From NCBI GenBank assembly GCA_025463605.1, contig JAODAV010000015.1, forward strand, positions 1 to 64,000: a DNA stretch of 64,000 nt, written 5' to 3'. This document shows, piece after piece, positions 1 through 9,429 of the stretch. A program made the position numbers and the translations under genes. The stretch is from Rhodoglobus sp. (GTDB lineage: Bacteria; Actinomycetota; Actinomycetes; Actinomycetales; Microbacteriaceae). Position 1 is the first letter of the stretch. Every line of letters begins with the position of its first letter. The notes below the pieces were generated by a model. It had not been told where the DNA came from, made no database searches, and was given only the letters and a program-made list of their open reading frames with translations.

Positions 1-210
1 TCTGACATCGAGATCCAGGCCGCCGAGGTGCTGCGCATGCGTGACTGGCTCGAGGAGACCCTCGCGCTGCACTCCAACCGCAGCCGTGAGCAGGTCAATA
101 AGGACATCGAGCGGGACAAGATCCTGGGCGCGGAGGAGGCCGTCGAGTACGGTCTCATCGACCAGGTGCTGTCGAGCCGTAAGAACATCCCGGCGCTGAC
201 CGCGAAGTAG
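1..210 (+). CDS. clpP: ATP-dependent Clp protease proteolytic subunit ClpP, C-terminal part
   Basis: This is the C-terminal 69 residues of ClpP, the serine peptidase that forms the double-heptamer chamber of the Clp protease in the cytoplasm. The frame is open at the left edge and begins SDIEIQAAEVLRM. The ending GAEEAVEYGLIDQVL followed by a short basic tail is the conserved handle and C-terminus of the family. The catalytic Ser and His lie upstream of the window. A strong hairpin follows the stop codon. The partner ATPase gene clpX lies 2.2 kb downstream on the same strand, separated by a block of minus-strand genes, an arrangement common in actinobacteria. Confidence 0.93.
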   Translation, partial: SDIEIQAAEVLRMRDWLEETLALHSNRSREQVNKDIERDKILGAEEAVEYGLIDQVLSSRKNIPALTAK

Positions 211-227
211 TCCGCGAGACTGAAGAG

Positions 228-258
228 AGTGCGCCTCCCCGTCCGGGGAGAGCGCACT
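228..258. terminator. Strong hairpin between clpP and the copC-like gene
   Basis: The half AGTGCGCCTCCCCG pairs with CGGGGAGAGCGCACT across a very small loop, followed by TTTCTG on the plus strand. It sits between two convergent genes and could serve both. The T-run is short, as is usual in high-GC actinobacteria. Confidence 0.8.
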
Positions 259-274
259 TTCTGCATTCTCGGCG

Positions 275-859
275 TCAGGTGGTGGTGCGGCGGCGGCGGC
301 CGATCACGAGAAACGCGATGAGCGCGGCTACGGCCACCGCGATGATCGCCCCGCCGATCCACAGCACGTCGGACAGGTTCGCGTTGGCGTGCTCCCGCGG
401 CGCATTGGTCGACACGGGGCCGCTTGCCTCGCCGCCGCACGAGGGCGGGGTCGGTGAACCCGCCGAGGGTTCGATGCCCGCCGCGGGCGCCCACGTGAAG
501 TCGAACTCGCCGGACACCGGATGCCCGTCCGCCGACACGACCTGCCACAGCAGGGTGTAGTCGCCGGCCTCGCCGAGTGTCGCCCCCATCGAGAGCGTGG
601 CGTCCACGATCGAATAGCAACCGTCGCCGTAGTAGGCGCCGTCGGTATCCTTCACTTGCATAGCGAAGCCGGCGCCGTCACCAGACAGGTCGAGCAGGGT
701 CTCGTTGGTGGTGACGGAGAAGGCTTGTGGCAGCTCGGTGATCGTGCTGCCGACCTCGGGCGTCGACGACACGAGCGAATTGTGGGCCTGCGCCGGGGCG
801 GCCGCGCCGAGCACGACCACCCCGATCGCGAGCACGAGTGCTGCGGTACGACGCACCAT
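275..859 (-). CDS. CopC-domain copper resistance/binding protein, membrane anchored
   Basis: This 194-residue protein has a signal peptide ending in the AQA-HNSL region, so the mature protein would begin with the His that CopC proteins use as a copper ligand. A CopC-type beta-sandwich domain follows (LVSSTPEVGS near the start, then WQVVSADGHPVSG with a second conserved His). A Pro/Gly/Ser linker and one C-terminal membrane helix (about residues 166-187) end in RRRR. It would sit on the outside of the cell membrane binding Cu. The start codon is preceded by GGAGG, and it lies 2 bp after the YcnI-type gene, so the two are co-transcribed. The family is clear; the copper role is inferred from the family. 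Confidence 0.86.
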   Translation of the reverse strand: MVRRTAALVLAIGVVVLGAAAPAQAHNSLVSSTPEVGSTITELPQAFSVTTNETLLDLSGDGAGFAMQVKDTDGAYYGDGCYSIVDATLSMGATLGEAGDYTLLWQVVSADGHPVSGEFDFTWAPAAGIEPSAGSPTPPSCGGEASGPVSTNAPREHANANLSDVLWIGGAIIAVAVAALIAFLVIGRRRRTTT

Positions 860-861
860 GG

Positions 862-1572
862 CTACCGGGCCTCCGGGCGACGACGTGCCGTGAATCCGAC
901 GACGAGGCCGACTACGCCCACGATGAGGCCGGCGATTCCCAGGACTCGAGCGAGCACATCCGTCGTCGCCGCTGCAGGCGTCTCATCGCTCACGGAGACG
1001 GCGGGCTCATCGGTACCGGCGGCGTGGTGGTCGACGGGTGCATCGTTGATGAAGAGCACGGGGGCAGGATGCTCGGGGTCATCACCCTCCTCGCTCCAGC
1101 TCACCGTGGTGCCGTCGCTGTACCCCTGGTCGGTGGGGAGCAGGATCGAGCCGGTGTCGGGAACCGGACCGAGCGACAGCGGGAAGAGTTGCAGTTGTGC
1201 GGCGGCGATCTCGAACCCGGGCTGCGCCGTCCACACGACGGAAGTCACGGCCTCGGTGATCTCGCTCTCGCCGATCATCACCGGCTTCGGCAGCGTCTCG
1301 CGCACGAGCTCGGCGGTCCACCCGGCGACCGGCACGTAGCGAACGCTCGTGAAGGGGGTGTCCGTCGGCAGGAACACCTCGACGCGGTTGGTGGTCGCGG
1401 TGTCGGACTCGTTGGGCACCTTGACGGTGACCAGCGCGTAGGAGCCGGGGGTAGCGGCATCCGGGCTGATGGTGACGTGGGCGCTCGCCGCCAGGGGCAG
1501 GGTGAGCGCGAGCAGGATGCCCCCAAGGAGGGCTGTCGCGGCCGAGGCGATGCGGGGTTTCTTCATGGTCAA
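862..1572 (-). CDS. YcnI family (DUF1775) envelope protein
   Basis: This 236-residue protein has an N-terminal signal peptide cleaved near AASA-HVTISPD, the hallmark start of the YcnI/DUF1775 domain. That domain covers about residues 32-150, including VPNESDTATTNRVEVFLP and VVWTAQPGF. A linker and a C-terminal membrane helix (about 203-226) ending TARRR follow. In Bacillus, YcnI binds copper through the His at the new N-terminus, and that His is present here. The gene is immediately upstream of the copC-like gene, with a 2-bp gap, so the pair probably forms a membrane-anchored copper-handling system. An AAGGA ribosome site precedes the ATG. Confidence 0.86.
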   Translation of the reverse strand: MTMKKPRIASAATALLGGILLALTLPLAASAHVTISPDAATPGSYALVTVKVPNESDTATTNRVEVFLPTDTPFTSVRYVPVAGWTAELVRETLPKPVMIGESEITEAVTSVVWTAQPGFEIAAAQLQLFPLSLGPVPDTGSILLPTDQGYSDGTTVSWSEEGDDPEHPAPVLFINDAPVDHHAAGTDEPAVSVSDETPAAATTDVLARVLGIAGLIVGVVGLVVGFTARRRPEAR

Positions 1573-1654
1573 GTCCTTCGGTGGGTCGCGCAGGCGCGAC
1601 GATGTGTGAGGGCTGCGGGGTGCAGCGCGGGCGATCGCCCAGATGCGTGTGCGG

Positions 1655-2227
1655 TTACGCCGCTGCGCAGGCGGCCGGAGGCCCGCGGTGTCTCATCGAG
1701 GACAGGAGCACGGCCAGATCGGCCGGGAGCACGGTGCGCTCGGGTACTGCGAGCGTGGGCCGCAACGGCACGGGGACCGCGAAAGTGAGGGCCAGGAGCC
1801 GGGCGAGCGCGAGGCGCGCGGTGTTCGCGAGTCCCCAGAACGCGGCCTCGGCGTAACGGAAGGCGAGGATCGTCACGAGCGCCGCAATGACGTGGGCGAG
1901 CCACATCCCGCCGCCCGAATGCTCGTGGACGGGTGGCGCGATGCCCATCGCCGCCATGTCGTGGGCGACGGCAACGGGTGTTCCCACGCTGCTGAAGAGA
2001 CCGTGGAAGAGGGCCTGGCTCACCGCGACGGAGGCCGTGAGGCGCACGAGTGAGAGCGTTCGGCCCGCGAGAATCGTGCATACCGAGGCCGAAAGCACGA
2101 AAGAAGCGAGGATGCCGAAGGCGCTCGGAGCGGCACCGCCCGCGACGGCGTGCGAGAACGCGGCGACGAACGTCGCGAACCCGGCGGCGGTGAAGCCGCG
2201 GGCGAGGCGTGCCCACCTCGAGTCCAT
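1655..2227 (-). CDS. Multi-pass membrane protein of the copper-type cluster
   Basis: This protein of about 190 residues has at least four hydrophobic segments (TAAGFATFVAAFSHAVAG; GILASFVLSASVCTIL; the ALFHGLF stretch; WLAHVIAALVTILAF). His residues lie in or near the membrane (SHAVAGG, LFHGLF, AHDMAAMG, VHEHSGGG), suggesting metal handling. It lies upstream of the ycnI-like gene on the same strand with an 82-bp gap. I chose the ATG at 2227 because GGGAG lies about 5 nt before it; a GTG one codon earlier is possible. The C-terminal 40 residues are not hydrophobic. I do not recognise a named family, and the copper link is contextual inference. Confidence 0.7.
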   Translation of the reverse strand: MDSRWARLARGFTAAGFATFVAAFSHAVAGGAAPSAFGILASFVLSASVCTILAGRTLSLVRLTASVAVSQALFHGLFSSVGTPVAVAHDMAAMGIAPPVHEHSGGGMWLAHVIAALVTILAFRYAEAAFWGLANTARLALARLLALTFAVPVPLRPTLAVPERTVLPADLAVLLSSMRHRGPPAACAAA

Positions 2228-2425
2228 CACCGCTCCCGTTCCCGCCGGGACTTCACGCCCGGCAGTATCCCATTGTCTCGCAGTATTCGTCGCCGATCGC
2301 GCGGGCGATCGGCAGGCGGCGCGCCGTGACGGAATGTGGACTGAAGTGCCCGGCAGCGTCCCCGGATCGGGTTAGGCTCGGTCAAGGCCTCTTTTCGTCG
2401 GGCCCTCACCGGAGAGGAATAGCAG

Positions 2426-3703
<1,278 letters not shown>

Positions 3704-3859
3704 CTCGAGCCCTCGCGTGCCGCTGGCGCGCTCTCTCTGCCGCGCCGCCTGCTCCGGCTGCCGCGCCCTTGCCCTGCCCAAACCTTCGGATCAGGAGTAG
3801 GCACGCGACGAGTTCGGCCAGGTATTCATTGAAGTCGTTCACCGATCTGGCCTGTCGGG

Positions 3860-3905
3860 TTGACGCCATCGACTACTTCATTCTAGAGTTTATTTAGTTA
3901 TGAAC
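3860..3905 (+). promoter_or_regulatory. Promoter with overlapping inverted repeat, upstream of the ROK gene
   Basis: TTGACG (3860-3865) and TAGAGT (3884-3889) are separated by 18 bp, a reasonable sigma-70-type promoter. An imperfect inverted repeat, GTTTAT-TTAGTT-ATGAAC (3888-3905), overlaps the -10 and the expected start site. It is strikingly AT-rich for this genome. ROK repressors bind AT-rich palindromes, so this is a likely autoregulatory operator. This is inference from sequence and position. Confidence 0.6.
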
Positions 3906-3930
3906 AAAGCCGATCAGTTAGGCACAACCA

Positions 3931-5148
3931 ATGGCGCTTCGCCCCGCGGCCCGCACCGATGTCAATCGGTCGGCGATACTCGCGTACCTCGGCGCCCACG
4001 GTCCTGCCTCTCGCGCCGATCTGGCCCGCGCTCTCAACGTCTCGCCGGCGCTCATGACCTCCCTCACGAAAGACCTCATCGCCGACGGCCTGCTCGTCGA
4101 GCTCGAGCACTCTCCCTCACAGGGCGGCAGACCGGCCCGGATGCTCGGGCTCGTGTCATCCGCCGGGCGCGCGATCGGCGTCAAAGTCGTCGCTGACCAC
4201 GTGGCTTTCGTCGAAGTGGGAATCGACGGGGCGGTGCGGCGCTCGGCGAGTGAGCCGTTCGATGCGTCGGCGACGACGTTCCTCGCCGACCTCACCCAGC
4301 TGTTGCGCCGCTTCATTGCGGGAGGCTCGAACGAGCCGCTGCTCGGCATCGGCGTCGGGGTTCCGGGTAGCGTCGATCGCCAGGGCAATGGTCTCGTCGA
4401 TTCCTCACAGCTCGGCTGGCAGCAGGTGCCGATCGGTTCGACCCTGCGGCGCGAGTTCGCGCTGCCGGTGCTCGTGGAGAACAACGTCAACGCCCTCGCA
4501 GTTGCGGAGCGGCTGTACGGCGTGGGCCGGCAGTTCGAGAACTTCCTCGTGGTGACGATCGGTACGGGCGTCGGCGCCGGCATCGTCGTCGACGGGGTCG
4601 TGTTGCGCGGCAACGCCGGGGGAGCCGGCGAGATCGGCCACATTCCGGTCACGGAGGACGGCCCGCTGTGCTCATGCGGCAACCACGGCTGCCTGGAGAC
4701 CTACATCGGCGAGGCGGCCCTCGTGCACGAGGCGCGCAAGCGGGGCGTCATCGGCGAGCGCAGCGGCATGGCCGCCCTGCGCAGCGCCGCGGATGCCGAC
4801 AATGCGCTCGCGACCGAGATCTTCAGCGCGGCAGGGCACCTGCTCGGCCGGGCGCTCGCGGGCATCATCCATACGCTCGACCCGGAGATCGTCATCGTGC
4901 TCGGCGAGGGCACGGCCGCCTGGAAGCACTGGTCGTTCGGGTTCGAGCCCGCGTTGCGGTCATCCCTCATGCAGAGCCGCCGGGGCGTAGCCGTTGCGGT
5001 CGAGACCTGGCAGGACGAGAGCTGGGCGCAGGGCGCCGCCGCGATCGTGCTCGCGACCCCCTTCGACTCGGAGGGTCTCGCGGGAGATCAGGGCAGACTC
5101 GTGCGCGCGCGGCTCGTCGAGCAGTCGAGCCCGCAGGAGGCCCCGTGA
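3931..5148 (+). CDS. ROK family transcriptional regulator
   Basis: This 405-residue protein has an N-terminal winged helix-turn-helix (about residues 10-60; AILAYLGAHGPASRADLA then LTKDLIADGLL) joined to a ROK sugar-kinase-like domain. The ROK zinc/sugar signature CSCGNHGCLETY lies near residues 246-257, and GIGVGVPGSVD and VVTIGTGVGAG are further family motifs. It probably represses the downstream ABC/glycosidase genes until a sugar binds. Its stop overlaps the GTG of the first permease (GTGA), so the regulator is co-transcribed with the transport genes. Promoter and operator candidates lie just upstream. The sugar ligand cannot be told from sequence; an alpha-glucoside is likely given the neighbours. 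Confidence 0.92.
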   Translation: MALRPAARTDVNRSAILAYLGAHGPASRADLARALNVSPALMTSLTKDLIADGLLVELEHSPSQGGRPARMLGLVSSAGRAIGVKVVADHVAFVEVGIDGAVRRSASEPFDASATTFLADLTQLLRRFIAGGSNEPLLGIGVGVPGSVDRQGNGLVDSSQLGWQQVPIGSTLRREFALPVLVENNVNALAVAERLYGVGRQFENFLVVTIGTGVGAGIVVDGVVLRGNAGGAGEIGHIPVTEDGPLCSCGNHGCLETYIGEAALVHEARKRGVIGERSGMAALRSAADADNALATEIFSAAGHLLGRALAGIIHTLDPEIVIVLGEGTAAWKHWSFGFEPALRSSLMQSRRGVAVAVETWQDESWAQGAAAIVLATPFDSEGLAGDQGRLVRARLVEQSSPQEAP

Positions 5149-6089
5149 GCGTCTCAACCGTTCAAACGAGCATCCTCGACCGCTCGAAGCCGCCCGAGCT
5201 GACCGCGCCCGTGCGCAGGAATCGCACGAGGTACGCCCTCACGGTGCTCGCGTTCCTGCTGCCGAGCGCTATCCCGCTCACCCTCTTCGTGCTCGGCCCC
5301 ATGGTCGCCGCGGCGTGGGTGAGCCTCCAGAAGTGGAACCTCATCTCGCCCATGCAGTTCGTGGGGCTCGGTAACTACGAGAAACTGCTCACCGACCCGG
5401 TGACGGCGGACGTGTTCCTGCACACCGTGTACTACATCGCCGGGTACCTGCCGCTCGTCTACTTCGGCGGACTGGCCCTCGCGCTCGCGCTCAACACCGC
5501 GCTCAAAGGCCGCTCGTTCCTTCGCGGCGTCTACTTTCTGCCGGTCGTGACGAGCTGGATCGTCGTCGCGCTCGTGTGGCGCTGGCTGCTCAACCCGAGC
5601 AACGGCATCGTCAACACCGTGCTCGCATTCTTCGGCATCGACGGGCCGGGGTGGTGGAGCGATCCCGCGTGGGCTATGCCCTCGATCATCATCGCGTCCG
5701 CCTGGAAAGACCTCGGCTTCGTCATGGTCATCCTCCTTGCCGGCCTGCAGGCCATCAACCCCGACATGTACGACGCCGCGAAGGTCGATGGGGCCGGATG
5801 GTGGCGGCGCCTGATCAGCGTGACCCTTCCGCTGCTGTCGCCGTCGACATTCTTCGTGCTCGTGATCTCGCTCATCAATGGCTTCCAGGTTTTCGACCAG
5901 GTGTACGCGATGACGGCTGGCGGTCCCAACGGGGCGAGCACCGTGGTCGTGCAGCAGATCTACGACCTGACGTTCCGCTATGGAGCCGCGGGAGAGGCAT
6001 CCGCCCTGTCCTGGATCCTGTTCATCGTCATTCTCGCGATCACCCTCATTCAGGTGCGGGGCCAGAGGCGGTGGGTCAACTATGGCTGA
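5145..6089 (+). CDS. Carbohydrate ABC transporter permease (MalF-type)
   Basis: This 314-residue inner-membrane permease is one half of the channel of a sugar importer. It has six hydrophobic helices, and the cytoplasmic EAA loop reads DAAKVDGAGWWRRLISVTLP, which docks the ATPase. The reading frame is open far upstream, but the GTG at 5145 overlapping the ROK stop (GTGA) gives the correct family N-terminus. A longer version would run through the ROK gene. It overlaps the second permease by 8 bp. The transported sugar is unknown from sequence; the adjacent GH15 and GH31 enzymes argue for an alpha-glucoside. Confidence 0.92.
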   Translation: MSVSTVQTSILDRSKPPELTAPVRRNRTRYALTVLAFLLPSAIPLTLFVLGPMVAAAWVSLQKWNLISPMQFVGLGNYEKLLTDPVTADVFLHTVYYIAGYLPLVYFGGLALALALNTALKGRSFLRGVYFLPVVTSWIVVALVWRWLLNPSNGIVNTVLAFFGIDGPGWWSDPAWAMPSIIIASAWKDLGFVMVILLAGLQAINPDMYDAAKVDGAGWWRRLISVTLPLLSPSTFFVLVISLINGFQVFDQVYAMTAGGPNGASTVVVQQIYDLTFRYGAAGEASALSWILFIVILAITLIQVRGQRRWVNYG

Positions 6090-6933
6090 GCTGACCCTTC
6101 AGACCCGCAGGATGCCCGCCTCCCGCCGCGCGGGTTGGATCGTGCTGCACGTGGTCATCATCCTCGGTGCGATGGCCATGTTCTTCCCGTTCCTGTGGAC
6201 GATCATCACCTCGATCAGCCCCGGCATGGGACTCACCGTGACGCCCGCGCTCATCCCCGAGAACCCCTCGCTCGAGGCATACGCGCGGCTGTTCGCCGAG
6301 CGGCCGTTCGGGCGCGTCATCCTCAACAGTCTCGGTCTTGCTGCCGCAACGACGATCGTGCAGCTCGTCACGAGCACCACTGCCGGCTACGCCTTCAGCC
6401 GCCTGCCGTTCAAGGGCAGGGGCGTCGTCTTCGCGATCTACCTCGCGACCATGATGATCCCGCTGCAAGTGCTCATCGTGCCGCTGTTCGTGGAGCTCAA
6501 GACCTTCGGGCTGCTCAACACCTATCTCGGCGCGTTGCTGCCGACCTTCGCGAGTGCATTCGGCATCTTCCTGCTTCGGCAAGCCATCAACCAGGTGCCG
6601 CGCGAACTCGACGAGGCGGCGACGCTCGACGGGGCGGGACACTTCCGTATCTTCTTCTCGGTCGTCATCCCGAACATCAGGCCCGCACTGGCGACCCTCA
6701 CGGTGTTCGCCTTCATGGGCAGTTGGAACAGCTTCCTCTGGCCGCTCGTCGTGCTCCGTAAGCCCGAACTCCAGACCCTGCCGATCGCGCTCGCGGGCTT
6801 GCAGGGGCAGTACACCACCGAGTGGGACATCATCATGGCCGGCTCAGTCGTGAGCATTCTTCCGATGCTCGCGCTCTACATCTTCGCCCAGAAGTACGTC
6901 ATCCAGGGCGTAGCCAGCTCAGGGATCAAGTGA
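6082..6933 (+). CDS. Carbohydrate ABC transporter permease (MalG-type)
   Basis: This 283-residue second permease subunit has six predicted helices and the EAA motif ELDEAATLDGAGHFRIFFSV. The start ATGGCTGAG at 6082 lies inside the end of the preceding permease gene (8-bp overlap), implying translational coupling. Upstream in-frame codons belong to the other gene's frame and were rejected as the start. It ends FAQKYVIQGVASSGIK, typical of MalG/CUT1 proteins. No ABC ATPase gene is present nearby, so an MsiK-like shared ATPase encoded elsewhere would have to power this importer, as is common for CUT1 systems in actinobacteria. Confidence 0.93.
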   Translation: MAELTLQTRRMPASRRAGWIVLHVVIILGAMAMFFPFLWTIITSISPGMGLTVTPALIPENPSLEAYARLFAERPFGRVILNSLGLAAATTIVQLVTSTTAGYAFSRLPFKGRGVVFAIYLATMMIPLQVLIVPLFVELKTFGLLNTYLGALLPTFASAFGIFLLRQAINQVPRELDEAATLDGAGHFRIFFSVVIPNIRPALATLTVFAFMGSWNSFLWPLVVLRKPELQTLPIALAGLQGQYTTEWDIIMAGSVVSILPMLALYIFAQKYVIQGVASSGIK

Positions 6934-6984
6934 TCCCGTGAGTCCGGACAGCACCACGAGAGATATCGAAGGAGATACAGCACC

Positions 6985-8226
6985 ATGAACCGCAAACTAC
7001 TGGCGTCCGTCGGCATGCTGGGCATCGCTGCCCTTGCCTTGACCGGCTGCGCGACCCCCGCGGCGGACTCCGGTCCCGTCACGATCACATACACCAACTT
7101 CATCTCGAACGACGGCAACGAGGAGAACCTCCAGACCATCGTCGACGCCTTCGAGGAGGAGAACCCCGACATCACCGTCGAGGTGACCACACTGCCCTAC
7201 GCCGACTACGGCACCGCGCTGCAGACCGACCTCGCAGCCGGCACCGTCTCTGACGTGTTCGACATCGAGTACTCGAACTACGCGGCCTACCAGGCCAACG
7301 GAGTGCTCGCACCGCTCGAGGTCGCCAACGTCGACGCCTACCGCCAGTCGCTCATCGAGGCGTACTCGACGGACGGCACCTCCTACGCCCTGCCGAGCTC
7401 GTTCTCGGATGTCGTGCTCTACTACAACGCCGACCTCTTCGACGCTGCCGGGCTCGACTACCCGACCAACGACTGGACCTGGGAGGACGAGAAGGCTGCG
7501 GCCGAGGCGATCACCGACCAGGCCGCGGGCGTGTGGGGCGACCACCAGCCGATCAGCTTCTACGAGTACTACAAGGTGCTCGCGCAGAACGGCGGCCAGT
7601 TCCTCAACGATGACAAGACCGCTGTCGCGTTCAACACCCCCGAGGGCCTCGAGGCCGCCGAGTGGCTCGTGAACAAGAGCGGAACGGTCATGCCCACGAT
7701 CGAGCAGGGCCAGGGCACGCCCGACTTCGACACCAACCTGTTCAAGGACGGCAAGCTTGGCATGCTGCATACCGGCATCTGGGTGTTCGGTGCCGTGGCG
7801 GACGTTCCGTTCAACTGGGACATCGCCGTCGAGCCGGGCAACACCGACCAGGCGAGCGCGGTCTTCTCGAACGCGGTCGGAGTCTCCGCGACATCCGAGC
7901 ACATCGACGCCGCCACCAAGTGGGCCGAGTTCCTGACCTCGTCCGACACCATGGTGCAGGCGCGTCTCGACTCCGGCTGGGAGCTTCCCCCCATCTCCGA
8001 TGAGGCGCAGCTCGCGACCTACCTCGACAAGGGTGCCCCGGCGAACCGCCAGGCCGTCTTCGACTCGCTCGACGGTATCGCACTGCCCCCCGTCGTGGCC
8101 GAGGGCCAGACGGAGATGCAGGACATCATCGGCGAAGAGCTCGTCGAGGCCCAGGCCGGTCGCAAGACCGTGCAGGAGGCGCTCGACTCCGCCGAGGAGC
8201 GCATCAACGCAGTAATCGGCGGCTAA
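6985..8226 (+). CDS. Sugar-binding extracellular lipoprotein (CUT1 family)
   Basis: This 413-residue solute-binding protein has a lipoprotein signal peptide ending LALTGC, with the lipidated Cys at residue 22. The mature part starts TITYTNFISNDGNEENL and matches the family 1 extracellular solute-binding fold. GAAGGAG lies 9 nt before the ATG. It follows both permeases with a 51-bp gap, and a stable hairpin (8237-8268) comes after it, which probably boosts its level relative to the distal enzymes. It captures the substrate outside the cell and delivers it to the permeases. Many aromatic and acidic residues fit sugar binding, but the exact ligand is unknown. Confidence 0.92.
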   Translation: MNRKLLASVGMLGIAALALTGCATPAADSGPVTITYTNFISNDGNEENLQTIVDAFEEENPDITVEVTTLPYADYGTALQTDLAAGTVSDVFDIEYSNYAAYQANGVLAPLEVANVDAYRQSLIEAYSTDGTSYALPSSFSDVVLYYNADLFDAAGLDYPTNDWTWEDEKAAAEAITDQAAGVWGDHQPISFYEYYKVLAQNGGQFLNDDKTAVAFNTPEGLEAAEWLVNKSGTVMPTIEQGQGTPDFDTNLFKDGKLGMLHTGIWVFGAVADVPFNWDIAVEPGNTDQASAVFSNAVGVSATSEHIDAATKWAEFLTSSDTMVQARLDSGWELPPISDEAQLATYLDKGAPANRQAVFDSLDGIALPPVVAEGQTEMQDIIGEELVEAQAGRKTVQEALDSAEERINAVIGG

Positions 8227-8236
8227 CACCCGCCGC

Positions 8237-8268
8237 AGGGTCCCGGGGCGCAACAGCCCCGGGGCCCT
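8237..8268 (+). terminator. GC-rich hairpin within the sugar operon
   Basis: AGGGTCCCGGGGC and GCCCCGGGGCCCT pair around a GCAACA loop (one G-T pair). There is no T-run, and the GH15 gene continues 37 bp later. It is more likely an mRNA-stabilising or partially terminating element after the binding-protein gene than a full terminator. Confidence 0.75.
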
Positions 8269-8304
8269 CACCTCGACCATCACTACCCAGGGAGCACCAC
8301 GAAC

Positions 8305-9429
8305 ATGACCGCCGTCGAGAGCCGCGCCTGGACGCTGCCCGAGCTCGCAGCGCTGGCCGACAGCAGTTTCGACACGATCCTGGCCCTGCAGGACCCTTCG
8401 GGCGCCTACCCGGCGAGCCCGACCTTCTCCGCCTACCGCGGCTACTCGTGGTTCCGCGACGGTGCGTTCATCGCTGATGGCGTGTCTGCGTACGGGGGAG
8501 TGGAGTCGGCGAGCCGTTTCCACGACTGGTGTGCGGGCATCCTCGTCGCTCGCGAGCAGCAGATCGGCCGCATCGTGGCCGCAGCGGCGGACGGTCACCC
8601 CGTTCCCGATAGCGAGATGCTGCCGACTCGTTTCACCTTCGCGGGACAGGCTGGCGACGACGAGTGGTGGGACTTCCAGCTCGACGGCTACGGCACGTGG
8701 CTGTGGGCCGTCGTCGAGCACGGCAGGCGGCACGGACTGTCGTTGCGGCCCTGGTCGCGGGCCATCGAGCTGGCGACCGACTACCTCGTGAGTTCCTGGA
8801 CCCGGCCGTGCTTCGACTGGTGGGAGGAGCGCGTCGAAGAGGTGCACGTTTCGACCCTCGGATGCATCGCCGCCGGCCTGCTCGCGGCCGCAGCCCATCT
8901 CGACGAGAGCCGTGCCCTCGCTGCCCGCGGCGCCGTGAACGAAATCCGTGCGCTCATCCGCACGAAGGGCATCGTCGACGGACGCCTGGCCAAGTGGCTG
9001 GGTTCGACGGCCGTGGACGCGAGCCTGCTGTCGGTCATCCATCCCCTCGGTGTCTTTCCCGCTGCCGGTTCGATCGGCGCGGCGACGATCGCTGCCATCG
9101 ACGAGCAGCTCAATGTCGACGGGGGCGTGCACCGCTACAACACCGACACCTTCTACGGCGGCGGCCAGTGGCCGCTGCTCAGTTGCATGCTCGGCCTTGC
9201 CTTCTGCGCTGCAGGCGAGCGCGACCGTGCCCTCGAGCAGTTGCGCTGGGCGGCCGGCACGGCGACGGCCGAGCATCACCTGCCCGAGCAGGTCGCCGAT
9301 CACCTCATCGATCCGTCGATGCGGCAGCAGTGGGTGGACCGGTGGGGCACCGTCGCGACGCCGCTGTTGTGGTCGCACGCGATGTACTTGCGCCTCGCCG
9401 TCGAACTCGGCATCGGGAGGCCCGCGTGA
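8305..9429 (+). CDS. Glycoside hydrolase family 15-type (glucoamylase/isomaltose-type) enzyme
   Basis: This 374-residue enzyme resembles the GH15 (alpha/alpha)6-barrel catalytic domain. SWFRDGAF and WWDFQLDGYGTWLWAV are substrate-site segments. FDWWEE contains the likely general acid (E174/E175), and HLPEQVAD contains the likely general base (E328). There is no signal peptide and no starch-binding domain, so it is cytoplasmic and probably releases glucose from short imported alpha-glucosides, as in actinobacterial isomaltose-type GH15 enzymes. It lies between the binding protein and the GH31 gene and overlaps the latter by 4 bp (GTGA). The family assignment is good; substrate specificity is inferred. 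Confidence 0.83.
   Translation: MTAVESRAWTLPELAALADSSFDTILALQDPSGAYPASPTFSAYRGYSWFRDGAFIADGVSAYGGVESASRFHDWCAGILVAREQQIGRIVAAAADGHPVPDSEMLPTRFTFAGQAGDDEWWDFQLDGYGTWLWAVVEHGRRHGLSLRPWSRAIELATDYLVSSWTRPCFDWWEERVEEVHVSTLGCIAAGLLAAAAHLDESRALAARGAVNEIRALIRTKGIVDGRLAKWLGSTAVDASLLSVIHPLGVFPAAGSIGAATIAAIDEQLNVDGGVHRYNTDTFYGGGQWPLLSCMLGLAFCAAGERDRALEQLRWAAGTATAEHHLPEQVADHLIDPSMRQQWVDRWGTVATPLLWSHAMYLRLAVELGIGRPA

Noticed and set aside
8664-9425. N-terminal extension of the GH31 frame to 8664
   Set aside because: The segment lies wholly inside the GH15 gene and translates to Arg-rich nonsense; GTG at 9426 gives a family-like start.
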